A stretch of DNA of 34,374 nt, from NCBI GenBank assembly GCA_902469965.1, contig CABREP010000021.1, positions 1 through 34,374 on the forward strand. Reading direction: 5' to 3'. This stretch comes from Egerieimonas sp900552095. Its GTDB lineage: Bacteria; Bacillota; Clostridia; Lachnospirales; Lachnospiraceae. Below, piece by piece: positions 22,691 to 31,629 of this stretch. Position 1 is the stretch's first letter; every line of letters starts with the position of its first letter. The notes beneath the pieces are model-generated. The model saw nothing but the letters and a program-made list of their open reading frames with translations. It was not told the origin of the DNA and ran no database searches. The position numbers were made by a program, and so were the translations under genes.

Positions 22691-25621
22691 TTAACCGTCG
22701 GTACGCTGACTCACAAGTCCGTCCATGCTTGCCTTTCCGGTCAGGATGTCGGCTTCATCTTCCAGATTGAAATAGTAGCTCATCATATCCTTGGCTGCTA
22801 CTGCCGAATTCCCCGCTGTATAACTGAACGGGATTCTGACACAGAATGCCAGGGAAGGGTTATCGTAAGGTGCATAGCCTACAAAGAGACCGTGATCCGG
22901 TCTTTTGTCAGACTCCTGAGCTGTACCGGTCTTTCCCGCCACTTCCACTTCAAATCCTCTGAAAGGCGCAAGCTTCTGAACAACGGTCCGCATCCCGGCA
23001 TGAACTTCATCCCAGATATATGCCGGGACATCCAGCTCACTCTCCACTTCCGGCGTATAGTCTTTTATCAGTTCACCCTGAGAATCTGTTACCTTGTCGA
23101 TCAGAGACAGACGGTAACTGGTTCCGCTGTTTGCCAGTGTAGTGGCATACCGGGCGAGCTGGGAAGTTGTAAAGTTATTGGTACCCTGTCCGATAGAGGA
23201 CGGGATAGCTGCGGAATCAGAAATATGAGGTTCCGATTCTGTGATCTCAATTCCCGATTTCTTATCAAAGTCAAACATTCTGGCATAGGAAGCCAGTGTC
23301 TGAAGCGCCGCGTTATCGCTGAATTTGCCATTTTCGTCAAGACCCATGGCATAGACAGTATTTGCCATAAACACATTACAGGAATTGGCAATTCCGCCCT
23401 CCACGTTCAAAGATCCGTGTCCATGGGTGTTCCAGCAGTGCAGCGGCGTCTCAATTTTATCAAACACACCAGTACAGTTAAAGGTAGTGCTGGGCGTAAT
23501 CGTGCCCTCCATCAGTCCTGCTACAGAAGTAACCAGCTTAAAGGTAGATCCCGGCGCTGTCCTCTGCTGGGTCGCCTTATTGTAAAAAGGCGTGGATTTA
23601 TCATTGTGCAGTTTCCTGTAATACTCTGCATCCATCTGATTTGCCAGCCGGTTATTGTCATACCCCGGATAGCTGACACAGGCAATCACCTCACCGTTCT
23701 GCGGGTTGGTAAATACCGCCGATCCGGAACAGGGATCCAAAGCCAGCATAGCCGGTGTGATCTCCAGAGAAGTAATCTTGGCGATCATCAGATCATAGGC
23801 AGACAGAGAGCCGCTTATGAAAGCTTCATAATGACTGTCATCCTTTGAGAGAATTCCCTGCTCATAGAGTACCTGTCCCAGATCTTCTCCGCTCAGCTCA
23901 TCATTCATAATCATATAGCGGTAAAGGATCTTGGAAAATTCCGGATCTGTCCGCAGCGCATCTGAGAGATACTGCGTCAGGATCTGATAAACCTCCTGAG
24001 AATCCAGATACGTGGAATCCCCGTAATCTCCATCCCGGTAAATACCTGAGATATCAATCCAGTTCTGTCCTGCCGCATAGGTCAGATATTCCTGAAGGCT
24101 GATCGTCTCCTCCTTCGTCCAGGTCTGGTAGACAGAATCACTCTTATCAATGGCGTCCTTATTTAAAATACCCTCCTGTACCAGGAAAATGTCTACAATG
24201 TAATCAATATAATCTTTCATTTCCTGAGAGAGATCCTTATAAGCCTGGGGGGAATCTCCTGTCAGCTCCGCACCGACAGCAGCAAACACACTCTCCTGTT
24301 TCTGCTGAAAACGGGCATAAATATCCTGTTCAATCGGAGAACTGTCTGTCTGAGCGAAGTGGCTGACATCAATCACACTGTTTTCAATCAGCGCATTATA
24401 AACATCATAGATTGGTATGGGGATCTGCACCGTATCCGTAATACCGTCCCAGTTTACTTCCTTTATATTCTGAATCTTATTTACCAGAATACCGGCAATC
24501 CTCTGTTCCAGGATCTTGTACGTGGCAATGGTCATTTCCTTGTCAATCGTCAGATACACGTCATTTCCCTGAACCGGATCCTTTCTGGAATCTTCATCGA
24601 TAGAGAGAACCTTTCCCATACTGTCCACATACACCGTCTCAGATCCGTCCCGTCCCTGGAGTGTCGTCTCCATATACTGTTCGATCCCGGATTTTCCCAC
24701 AATAGAATTCACGTTGTAATCCGGATTTTCCGCCTTCAGATGTTCCAGTTCTTCCGCTGAAACTTTTCCGGTATAACCGAGGATGGAAGCAAAATAGACG
24801 CTGTCCTCATATACCCGTACAAAATCTTCTGCAATGTCAACCCCCTGAAGCTGACTCTGCCGCTCCATGATCGCAGCCACCGTATCTTCGCTTACATCTG
24901 TCGCCACCGTAACGGTCATATATTTCTGATAGCTGATGGTAAAAAGCTGATACCGGACTGTCACTATTTTAAGCGCTTCCTCTTTGGTCAGTTCCACCGG
25001 CAGTCCATGACTGGCCAGTTCTTCTTCTGTATACGGTTTTTTCACCGCTTTCAGGCCATAGGAATAATTGTAGCTGTCGCCGATCAGATCCTCCATCATC
25101 TGCTCGGCAGTGGCATTCGCCTCCCGCTCTGTCAGATCTTCAATATAAGCGTGACCGTAGACATCCGCCCGGAAACGATCCAGTGCTACTCCGGTCACAT
25201 CAAAAGCATAACTGCCGCTCTCATCTACAATAATATGAAAATCTTCTGTAATGGAATCTCCGTTGGCTTCGATCAGCTGGATAATCTGATAGATCACCCC
25301 GTTCAGAGAAAGATCCTGTTCCCGTGAGCTATCATAACTTCCATTATCCTCCAGCGTCACAGAATATGTCAGGCGGTTGGAAGCCAGAACATTTCCGTTC
25401 CGGTCATAAATATTTCCCCGGGTGCTTTTTAAGCTCCTCTCTTTTACTGTCTGCAGAGAAAAATTCTTCTCATACTCTTCTCCGTGAATGATCTGCAGGG
25501 AAAAAATCCGCTGAATCAGAACAAATGCCATCAGGGCAAACAGAACGTACAAAAGCGACGTCCTCTTCAGTTTCAGCTTTCTTACTTTATTTCGGATATA
25601 TCTTTTTATCTTCTTAACCAA
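22691..25621 (-). CDS. mrdA: Penicillin-binding protein 2 (elongasome transpeptidase), very long form
   Basis: This is a 976-residue class B PBP. A basic start and one membrane segment (about 21-42) are followed by the PBP dimerisation domain (TRGNIYDRNGNVLASN near 70). The transpeptidase domain has STFK (Ser692), SCN (Ser747) and KTGT (Lys897). The active-site serine lies about 350 residues later than in E. coli PBP2, due to a long region (about 380-640) rich in acidic residues. The start is TTG 25621, overlapping mreD by 16 bases; no later start precedes the membrane segment. It is a partner of RodA. Confidence 0.93.
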   Translation of the reverse strand: MVKKIKRYIRNKVRKLKLKRTSLLYVLFALMAFVLIQRIFSLQIIHGEEYEKNFSLQTVKERSLKSTRGNIYDRNGNVLASNRLTYSVTLEDNGSYDSSREQDLSLNGVIYQIIQLIEANGDSITEDFHIIVDESGSYAFDVTGVALDRFRADVYGHAYIEDLTEREANATAEQMMEDLIGDSYNYSYGLKAVKKPYTEEELASHGLPVELTKEEALKIVTVRYQLFTISYQKYMTVTVATDVSEDTVAAIMERQSQLQGVDIAEDFVRVYEDSVYFASILGYTGKVSAEELEHLKAENPDYNVNSIVGKSGIEQYMETTLQGRDGSETVYVDSMGKVLSIDEDSRKDPVQGNDVYLTIDKEMTIATYKILEQRIAGILVNKIQNIKEVNWDGITDTVQIPIPIYDVYNALIENSVIDVSHFAQTDSSPIEQDIYARFQQKQESVFAAVGAELTGDSPQAYKDLSQEMKDYIDYIVDIFLVQEGILNKDAIDKSDSVYQTWTKEETISLQEYLTYAAGQNWIDISGIYRDGDYGDSTYLDSQEVYQILTQYLSDALRTDPEFSKILYRYMIMNDELSGEDLGQVLYEQGILSKDDSHYEAFISGSLSAYDLMIAKITSLEITPAMLALDPCSGSAVFTNPQNGEVIACVSYPGYDNNRLANQMDAEYYRKLHNDKSTPFYNKATQQRTAPGSTFKLVTSVAGLMEGTITPSTTFNCTGVFDKIETPLHCWNTHGHGSLNVEGGIANSCNVFMANTVYAMGLDENGKFSDNAALQTLASYARMFDFDKKSGIEITESEPHISDSAAIPSSIGQGTNNFTTSQLARYATTLANSGTSYRLSLIDKVTDSQGELIKDYTPEVESELDVPAYIWDEVHAGMRTVVQKLAPFRGFEVEVAGKTGTAQESDKRPDHGLFVGYAPYDNPSLAFCVRIPFSYTAGNSAVAAKDMMSYYFNLEDEADILTGKASMDGLVSQRTDG

Positions 25622-26133
25622 TATGCTCTCTGTCCTTCCAGTTCGTGAATCTCCAGTTTTCTGTTAATCCTGTACAACAGACGGTAGCAGACCATAGTGA
25701 TCAGTACCGTATAGACCATCTCCGGCAGGATGATGTGTTCGATATAATAGAACACATCCAGCCGTCCCCGCATCAGGAACTGCACCGCATAAACCGCAGC
25801 ACTGTAGAGGAAATCGCTGACGGCCACCAGAAGCACCGGAACCTTAATATCTTCATCATAATAAATTTTGTGAACAAACCCGTTCAGATAACCCAGATAC
25901 ATATAGATAAGGGCATTGAGCCCCAGAATATCTCCGTAACACAGATCTATGACAAGACCGCAGAAAAAGCCGAGAAAAAGCCCCTCCTTTTTCCCTCTCA
26001 GAAACCCGAAGGAAACCGTGAGGATCAGAAGAAGGTTTGGCGCCACAGAAGCCACCGTCCAATTGGAAAATACTGTCGTCTGCAGCAGAAAGGTCACAAG
26101 AACCATCGCTGCCAGCACCAGTTTTCTGCGCAT
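25606..26133 (-). CDS. mreD: Rod shape-determining membrane protein MreD
   Basis: This 175-residue hydrophobic protein has about five membrane segments. The blocks NLLLILTVSFGFLRGKKEGLFLG and GLVIDLCYGDILGLNALIYMYLGYLNG are typical of MreD in Firmicutes. It links MreB/MreC to the wall synthases. Its ATG overlaps the mreC stop by one base (TAATG). Confidence 0.9.
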   Translation of the reverse strand: MRRKLVLAAMVLVTFLLQTTVFSNWTVASVAPNLLLILTVSFGFLRGKKEGLFLGFFCGLVIDLCYGDILGLNALIYMYLGYLNGFVHKIYYDEDIKVPVLLVAVSDFLYSAAVYAVQFLMRGRLDVFYYIEHIILPEMVYTVLITMVCYRLLYRINRKLEIHELEGQRAYWLRR

Positions 26134-26993
26134 TACTCTCCGACCTCCTTGAGCTGTGTGATGACCAGAACTTCCTGAATATGCTGAAAATCCACCACAG
26201 GAACGATGGTTCCGTGACGGGTAAGATTATTGCTGTCGTTGCTCACATCGCTGATATACCCGATCAGGATTCCTTTCAGAAACTTCTCACTGATATCCGA
26301 GGTGACGATCTTATCTCCTGCCTGTACCCGTCCCTCCTCATCATTCAGCTGGATAAAGTTTAATTTCCCTTCATCCATCATACGCAGATCCCCCGTCACC
26401 ATACAGTGATCCAGGGTACTTCCCGTCATGGCGCTTACATTGCTGCTGTCATCTATGATAGAGCGGACGGTTGCCCAGTGATCTCCCACCTCTGTGACAA
26501 TCCCCACCAGACCGCCTCCGGAAATAACATTCATATCCACGGCGATCCCGTCCGCGCTTCCCCTGTTAATGGTAAACACGCTGTACCAGTTTCCTGGATC
26601 CTTGGCAATTACCTGCGCTGCAATCTTGTCATACTCCGCATAGGACTGATCCAGCTCGTACAGCTGCTGCAGACGTTCCAGTTCGCTGACCTGCTGAAGG
26701 AGGATGGTATTCTGCTCTGTCAGCTCATCCACCTGTTCCTTCAGTGTCTCATTTTCTGTACTCAAAGACTTCATGCTGCGAAACCCGCTGGTCTGATCCA
26801 GCAGCCAGTCACCTGCGCTGCTGATCCCCTTCTGAAAGGGAACGATAAATGCACCGGCCAAATTCCGTATGGGTGTAAACGGCACTTTTGCCGCGGCCGT
26901 CAGAAGAATCAGGCTGACACACACGATCGTCATAACCGTGATCAGATATTTATCTTTTAAATGAATTTTCCGTTTCTTTTTTTTCATATTCAT
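26133..26993 (-). CDS. mreC: Rod shape-determining protein MreC
   Basis: This 286-residue bitopic protein has a basic start, a membrane segment (about 17-37), a coiled coil (about 75-112, ENETLKEQVDELTEQNTILLQQ) and two beta-barrel halves (SADGIAVDMNVISGGGLVGIV; VQAGDKIVTSDISEKFLKGILIGYI). It scaffolds the elongasome outside the cell. ATG 26993 has GGAG six bases upstream. It follows mreB by 14 bases. Confidence 0.94.
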   Translation of the reverse strand: MNMKKKKRKIHLKDKYLITVMTIVCVSLILLTAAAKVPFTPIRNLAGAFIVPFQKGISSAGDWLLDQTSGFRSMKSLSTENETLKEQVDELTEQNTILLQQVSELERLQQLYELDQSYAEYDKIAAQVIAKDPGNWYSVFTINRGSADGIAVDMNVISGGGLVGIVTEVGDHWATVRSIIDDSSNVSAMTGSTLDHCMVTGDLRMMDEGKLNFIQLNDEEGRVQAGDKIVTSDISEKFLKGILIGYISDVSNDSNNLTRHGTIVPVVDFQHIQEVLVITQLKEVGE

Positions 26994-27007
26994 GCCAATC
27001 TCCGCCC

Positions 27008-28024
27008 TTACTTTTTCTTCTTTCTTGCCGTAAAGGCATATTTCTGCAATGTCTCGTGATTGATCAGTTCTTTTAATCCACAGATCGTACAGGATTCATA
27101 ATATCCGGAAAGCCGGATCCTGTTTTCTGTCTGACGGGCAAAAAACTGTTCAATTCCCGGTATTCTCGTACTGCCCCCGGCAAGGAAGATGCCCTCTGCC
27201 TCAATATTGCTGCGGATCTGAGGGGGAACCCTGTCCAGAAAATTGCTGACCTCAGCAGTAATCTGCCGGATCTTCGGAAGGAGAGCCTCATTCACTGTCT
27301 GGGAAGTAACGGCATCTTTGCGCGGAAGCCCGCTGATGGAATCCATACCCATGATCATACGCGCTTCCCGGATCCTGCCGTCCGTGGATGCCAGAGCGAT
27401 CTTCAGACGCCGGGCAGTGCGGGTTCCGATCAGAAGAGAATTCTGTTTCCGGACTTGTTCGCAGACAGCTTCATTGAACTGTTTTCCCCCTATCGGAAGA
27501 TTCCTGCTGATGATCACCCTGGAATCAGCAAGTATGGATATTTCCGTGCTCTGGGCGCCGATATTAACGATCATAGACCCTCTTGTCCGGCTCAGGGGAA
27601 TGCCCAGCGCCAGCGCATCTGCTATCGGCTTTTCCACCAGGAAAACTCTGCTCTTTTTCAGTTCCCCTGCACTGGCGATGGCGTAATAAGCCCTGGTCTC
27701 GATCTCCGACATGTCCGTAGGAACCGCAAAATATAAAACCGGATTGCGCCCCAGATGACGGTCAATCCGGTGCAGCAGCGTATGAAGCACAAACTCCACA
27801 TTCCCGATATCTGCAATCATGCCAAAAGCCATGGGGGAACCCACCGATACATTTCCGGGAGCTTTCTCAAACATCTCGTAAGCTTCATTTCCCACGGCGA
27901 GCACATCCTCATGGTTTCGGACTGCGATCATATTTTTTTCTTTTGTAATAGTATCCCGTTTCTGAGAATAGATCTTGACCGTGCTGGTTCCAAGATCCAC
28001 CCCGTAAACGTTGTGCAACTGCAT
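27008..28024 (-). CDS. mreB: MreB-like actin homologue with altered nucleotide-site motifs
   Basis: This 338-residue actin-fold protein lies in the normal mreB position upstream of mreC. The phosphate-1 loop GVDLGTSTVKIY (Asp10) and the adenosine block GGSTRIPGIEQFF are present. The phosphate-2 loop, usually DIGGGTTE, reads NIGAQSTE (Asn154-Glu161). The connecting motif, usually VEEPMAAAIG, reads VEKPIADALALG (Glu131, Lys132). ATP binding or hydrolysis may be weakened. A canonical mreB could exist elsewhere. It starts 17 bases after radC, probably in the same transcript. Confidence 0.88.
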   Translation of the reverse strand: MQLHNVYGVDLGTSTVKIYSQKRDTITKEKNMIAVRNHEDVLAVGNEAYEMFEKAPGNVSVGSPMAFGMIADIGNVEFVLHTLLHRIDRHLGRNPVLYFAVPTDMSEIETRAYYAIASAGELKKSRVFLVEKPIADALALGIPLSRTRGSMIVNIGAQSTEISILADSRVIISRNLPIGGKQFNEAVCEQVRKQNSLLIGTRTARRLKIALASTDGRIREARMIMGMDSISGLPRKDAVTSQTVNEALLPKIRQITAEVSNFLDRVPPQIRSNIEAEGIFLAGGSTRIPGIEQFFARQTENRIRLSGYYESCTICGLKELINHETLQKYAFTARKKKK

Positions 28025-28041
28025 ACAGCAACCCCTTTTCC

Positions 28042-28734
28042 TTATTCCGCCAATACTCCCTGACGGCGTAAACTTACATATTCGTGATCCCCTATCACGA
28101 TATGATCAAGCAGTGTAATTCCCAGCAGCTCTCCTGCCTGTGCCACCCGCCTGGTAAGCAGAATATCCTCCTTACTGGCCGAGGCATCCCCGCTGGGATG
28201 ATTATGTACCAGAATCAGATGCACCGCGTGATACTGCAATGCAGTAAGAAAAATCTCCCTGGGCGATATCAGCGACGCATTTACCGTTCCTTTTGAAAGT
28301 ACCGCTTCACCCAGAAACTGATTTCTGGTGTTAAGAAACATACAGACCAGCTGTTCCTGCTCCTGATGCCGGAGCTGCTCCATATAATAGAGCGCAATTG
28401 TCTCCGGATCTGTAAAAGAAAGCTTTTTTCTGGCAGACGTGCGGGCGATCCGGGTAGAAAGCTCACCAAGACATTTCAACTGGATCGCCTTTACCTTGCC
28501 CACCCCTCTCAGTTCCATCAGCTGCTGCAGAGAAAGATGATGCAGCCCCAAAAGTCCCGATTCATCTTTAGAGAGCTGCAGTATCTGTCCGGCCAGTTCC
28601 ACAGAGGAAATCCCCCGCGCTCCCGTCCGGATAATAACAGCCAGCAGTTCGGCATCTGTGAGAGCACCGGGGCCATAGGCCAGGCATTTCTCATAAGGGC
28701 GGTCTGTGTTCTGATCTTTTTTATTCTTCTGTAT
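28042..28734 (-). CDS. radC: RadC family JAB1/MPN protein, apparent ATA start
   Basis: RadC proteins have an N-terminal helix-hairpin-helix region and a C-terminal JAMM metalloprotease-like domain. The metal motif HNHPSGDASASKED is present, with upstream LSKGTVNAS and downstream LLDHIVIGD blocks. The function is uncertain despite the old DNA-repair name. The nearest usual start, GTG 28602, would delete a conserved N-terminus (RPYEKCLAYGPGALTDAELL). The open frame continues upstream to a strong GGAGGAG (28750-28744), with ATA at 28734 nine bases later giving 230 residues, the normal length. No ATG, GTG or TTG is available there. It heads the mreB cluster. Confidence 0.88.
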   Translation of the reverse strand: MQKNKKDQNTDRPYEKCLAYGPGALTDAELLAVIIRTGARGISSVELAGQILQLSKDESGLLGLHHLSLQQLMELRGVGKVKAIQLKCLGELSTRIARTSARKKLSFTDPETIALYYMEQLRHQEQEQLVCMFLNTRNQFLGEAVLSKGTVNASLISPREIFLTALQYHAVHLILVHNHPSGDASASKEDILLTRRVAQAGELLGITLLDHIVIGDHEYVSLRRQGVLAE

Positions 28735-28789
28735 CGTATCCTTCTCCTCCTTTTTTCTCTCTTCGGAAGAAGCTCAGGATACGTGTTTT

Positions 28790-28798
28790 ATTCTAGCA
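28790..28798 (-). promoter_or_regulatory. Extended -10 promoter before radC/mre cluster
   Basis: On the minus strand TGCTAGAAT is an extended -10, about 56 bases upstream of the radC start. No clear -35 was found, and a T-rich stretch precedes it. It is the best candidate for driving the elongation cluster. Confidence 0.4.
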
Positions 28799-28819
28799 CA
28801 AAAAAATTTTAAAGTATAC

Positions 28820-30430
28820 TCATTTCACAAAATTCATATATTTTTTACGAATTGCCTCCGCAGTCTTTAAACCGTCAACCGCAGCTGACGTTATGCCTCC
28901 CGCATATCCGGCTCCCTCCCCGCAGGGATAGATTCCGCGGATATTTCCCATTCCTTCTTTGTCCCGTTCCATACGGACCGGAGAAGAAGTCCGGCTCTCA
29001 ACTCCCGACAGAAGACTGTCCGGACGGTCAAATCCCCGGATTTTTTTCCCGAAAGCAAAAATCCCCTCTTCAATGCTGTCCCCCACATAAGAGGGAAGGA
29101 TCTGACGGATATTGGCATACGCATAAGAACCTTTGATACAGGGAACTACATTCCCCAAAGATTTACTTTCTCTGTTTTCACAAAAATCCGAAAAAAGCTG
29201 AACCGGAACCTTTCCCCCTGCCAGGTCAAAAGCAGCCTTTTCAAGCTGTCTCTGGAAAGCGATCCCGCGAAGCGGCGGCGGAAGCTCCTCCCCACACGCT
29301 TCATAATCAGAGGGGCTGACGGTTACGATCAGGGCGCTGTTCGCATTCTGACTGTTCCTGGCCTGATAGCTCATTCCATTCACAGCCAGGTGCCCCGGTT
29401 CCGAAGAGGCGTTTACCACCCATCCTCCCGGGCACATGCAGAAGGAGTACACGCCCCTCCCGCTCTTTGTCTGGTGCGTCACTTTATAAGGTGCAGCACC
29501 AAGACTTCCGGGCTCCCGCCGCCCGTACTGATCTTCATTGATCATCTCCTGCGGATGTTCAATCCGAAGACCTACAGCAAAAGATTTCGGAGTCATGGAA
29601 AGCCCTCTTTTAAAAAGCGTTTCCACCGTATCCCTGGCGCTGTGCCCCAGAGCCAGAACCAGCACCGGAGCAGGGATCCATTCTTCTCTGTTTATCTCTA
29701 TCTCACTGATCTGTCCGGATACCGCACGGATATCTGTCATCTGCGCACGAAAACGGACTTCACCGCCCATCTTCTGAATCTGTTCCCGCAGTCGGGTCAC
29801 CAGATCGATCAGCACATCCGTTCCCAGATGGGGTTTCTGATCATAAAGAATTTCTTCCGGTGCGCCCGCCTGGACAAAAAGAGAAAGTACTTCCCGGATC
29901 CGGCCGCCCGGATCCTTCACGGAAGTATTCAGCTTCCCGTCGGAAAATGTTCCCGCGCCTCCCTCTCCGAACTGTACATTGGATTGGGGATCCAGCGGTT
30001 CTCCCGCCCAGAAACGATCCACTTTCTCTTTACGGACCGAAGCCTCATCTCCCCGCTCCAAAAGCAGCGGGCGATACCCGTGACGCGCCAGCATCCAGGC
30101 ACAGACAAGCCCCGCCGGACCGCTTCCCACGATCACCGGCCTTCCCGGAAGCTTCTCTGTCCCCGCTTCCGGAAACACATAGCTTTTCTCATTGGTAAAC
30201 ATAATCTTTTTACCGTCAACTCTTGAGGCCAGTCTGCTCTCCTGATCAAGTTCTGCATCCACCGTATACACGTAATACAGCTCCGGCTTTTTTCTGGCAT
30301 CCAGAGATCTCTTACGGATCGTCAGCCTTTTGATCTGAGAGTCCCTGACTTTCAAAAGTCGGCAGACTTTTCGGCGAAGCTGTGCTTCCTCCGCCTCTAC
30401 GGGAAGTTTTATCTGCTGCATCCGAATCAT
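28820..30430 (-). CDS. FAD-dependent dehydrogenase (COG2509-type)
   Basis: This 536-residue flavoprotein has an N-terminal RNA-binding-like leader (about 1-75), then an FAD-binding Rossmann motif VIVGSGPAGLVCAWMLARHG and the FGEGGAGTFSDGKLNT block. A second FAD contact is IYPCGEGAGYAGGITSAAVDG near the end. Substrate unknown. ATG 30430 overlaps the preceding gene's stop by four bases (ATGA). An open frame to 30613 is only the antisense-free overlap with that gene and lacks a signal. Confidence 0.88.
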   Translation of the reverse strand: MIRMQQIKLPVEAEEAQLRRKVCRLLKVRDSQIKRLTIRKRSLDARKKPELYYVYTVDAELDQESRLASRVDGKKIMFTNEKSYVFPEAGTEKLPGRPVIVGSGPAGLVCAWMLARHGYRPLLLERGDEASVRKEKVDRFWAGEPLDPQSNVQFGEGGAGTFSDGKLNTSVKDPGGRIREVLSLFVQAGAPEEILYDQKPHLGTDVLIDLVTRLREQIQKMGGEVRFRAQMTDIRAVSGQISEIEINREEWIPAPVLVLALGHSARDTVETLFKRGLSMTPKSFAVGLRIEHPQEMINEDQYGRREPGSLGAAPYKVTHQTKSGRGVYSFCMCPGGWVVNASSEPGHLAVNGMSYQARNSQNANSALIVTVSPSDYEACGEELPPPLRGIAFQRQLEKAAFDLAGGKVPVQLFSDFCENRESKSLGNVVPCIKGSYAYANIRQILPSYVGDSIEEGIFAFGKKIRGFDRPDSLLSGVESRTSSPVRMERDKEGMGNIRGIYPCGEGAGYAGGITSAAVDGLKTAEAIRKKYMNFVK

Positions 30431-31614
30431 ATCTTCCGCTCCTTTGCACTGTTTATTCCCGCAACGGCTCCGCTGGACCAGGCCCACTGCAGGTTGAATC
30501 CTCCACAGGCCGCATCTACATCGACCACTTCCCCGGCAAAATAAAGTCCGGGCACCAGACGGGATTCCATTGTTTCCGGAGAAATTTCCTCCGCCGAAAC
30601 ACCCCCGCTGCACACCTGCGCCTGGGAAAGAGAGGAGGCTCCCATCACCTCCAGCATCCGCCTCTTCGCCCGGCGCGCCGCTTCTTCCGGAGAAGCAGCC
30701 CCCTTAAAAAGCACACGAACCAGCTTCCCGGGAAGCAGCCCACAGAAAAGCTGCTCGATTGTCTTATAGGGGCAGTCTTCCTGACGTTTGGCCAGAAGCG
30801 CAGCCAGTTCCTGCTCAGAATACTCCGGAAAAAAATCTGCCTGAAGAAAGGTTTTCTTCTTTTCGGAAGATGCTCGGACCGCAGCGCCGCTCACCTGAAA
30901 GACCGGAATTCCGGAAATACCGTACTCTGTCAGCTGCAGTTCTCCTTCCGCCCGGGCGCAGATCTGATCCTCCACCCAAAGCGTTACGCTTCCCTCTGTC
31001 CGGATCCCGGCCCAGGATGAAAAACTTCCCCGGCAGCGAAGGCCTACGAGAGCAGGGGCAAAAGGGATCACCTGATGTCCCAGCCCGGCCGCCAGCCTGG
31101 CGCCTGTCGAAGAAGAACCGTTCACACCCGAGGCGGGACTTCCCAGACAGCAGACAACCGCATCTGCCGGATAAGACCACCCTTCCGTTTTAACCAGAAA
31201 TCCTTTTTTCTGCGGAAGAATTTCCGTAACTTCTTCCCTTGTTTTTATCTTAACCTTCCGGTAATCTGCCTCCAGGCGCAGAACCTCCAGCACGCTCGCC
31301 GCCTGTTCACTGCGGGGATAATATCCTCCCCGGCGGTTTTTAAGACTGATTCCCAGTTTTTCAAAAAACTGCAGCGTTTCCTCCAGCGGAAAATGCCGGA
31401 TCACTTCCATGGGAAAATCGGTACGGCCGCAGTGATAAAATTCTGCCTTAAGTGCTTCATTCGTCAGATTACATCTCCCGTTTCCGGTGGCCAGAAGCTT
31501 TTTTCCCGGTGTCTCATTATGCTCCAGCACTGTCACAGAAGCCCCCTGTCCGGCCGCCTGGATCGCAGCCATCAGTCCGGAAGCTCCCCCTCCCAGAATC
31601 AGAACCTTTTTCAT
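30427..31614 (-). CDS. BaiN/HI0933-family flavoprotein
   Basis: This 395-residue protein has the FAD motif VLILGGGASGLMAAIQAA (4-21), GKKLLATGNGRCNLTN, and the C-terminal block GLYFAGEVVDVDAACGGFNLQWAWSSG, all hallmarks of the HI0933/YhiN/BaiN family. Some members reduce bile-acid intermediates; the substrate here cannot be told. It overlaps the next flavoprotein gene by four bases and follows the methionine gamma-lyase-like gene by 15, so the pair is co-translated. Confidence 0.9.
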   Translation of the reverse strand: MKKVLILGGGASGLMAAIQAAGQGASVTVLEHNETPGKKLLATGNGRCNLTNEALKAEFYHCGRTDFPMEVIRHFPLEETLQFFEKLGISLKNRRGGYYPRSEQAASVLEVLRLEADYRKVKIKTREEVTEILPQKKGFLVKTEGWSYPADAVVCCLGSPASGVNGSSSTGARLAAGLGHQVIPFAPALVGLRCRGSFSSWAGIRTEGSVTLWVEDQICARAEGELQLTEYGISGIPVFQVSGAAVRASSEKKKTFLQADFFPEYSEQELAALLAKRQEDCPYKTIEQLFCGLLPGKLVRVLFKGAASPEEAARRAKRRMLEVMGASSLSQAQVCSGGVSAEEISPETMESRLVPGLYFAGEVVDVDAACGGFNLQWAWSSGAVAGINSAKERKI

Positions 31615-31629
31615 GGCCCTCTCCTTCCT

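Noticed and set aside
22892..23848. 318-codon + strand open frame opposite mrdA
   Set aside because: No conserved motif or ribosome binding site; mrdA on the other strand has all transpeptidase motifs.
28042..28602. GTG 28602 as the radC start
   Set aside because: It would remove the conserved RadC N-terminus, which is clearly encoded in frame upstream.
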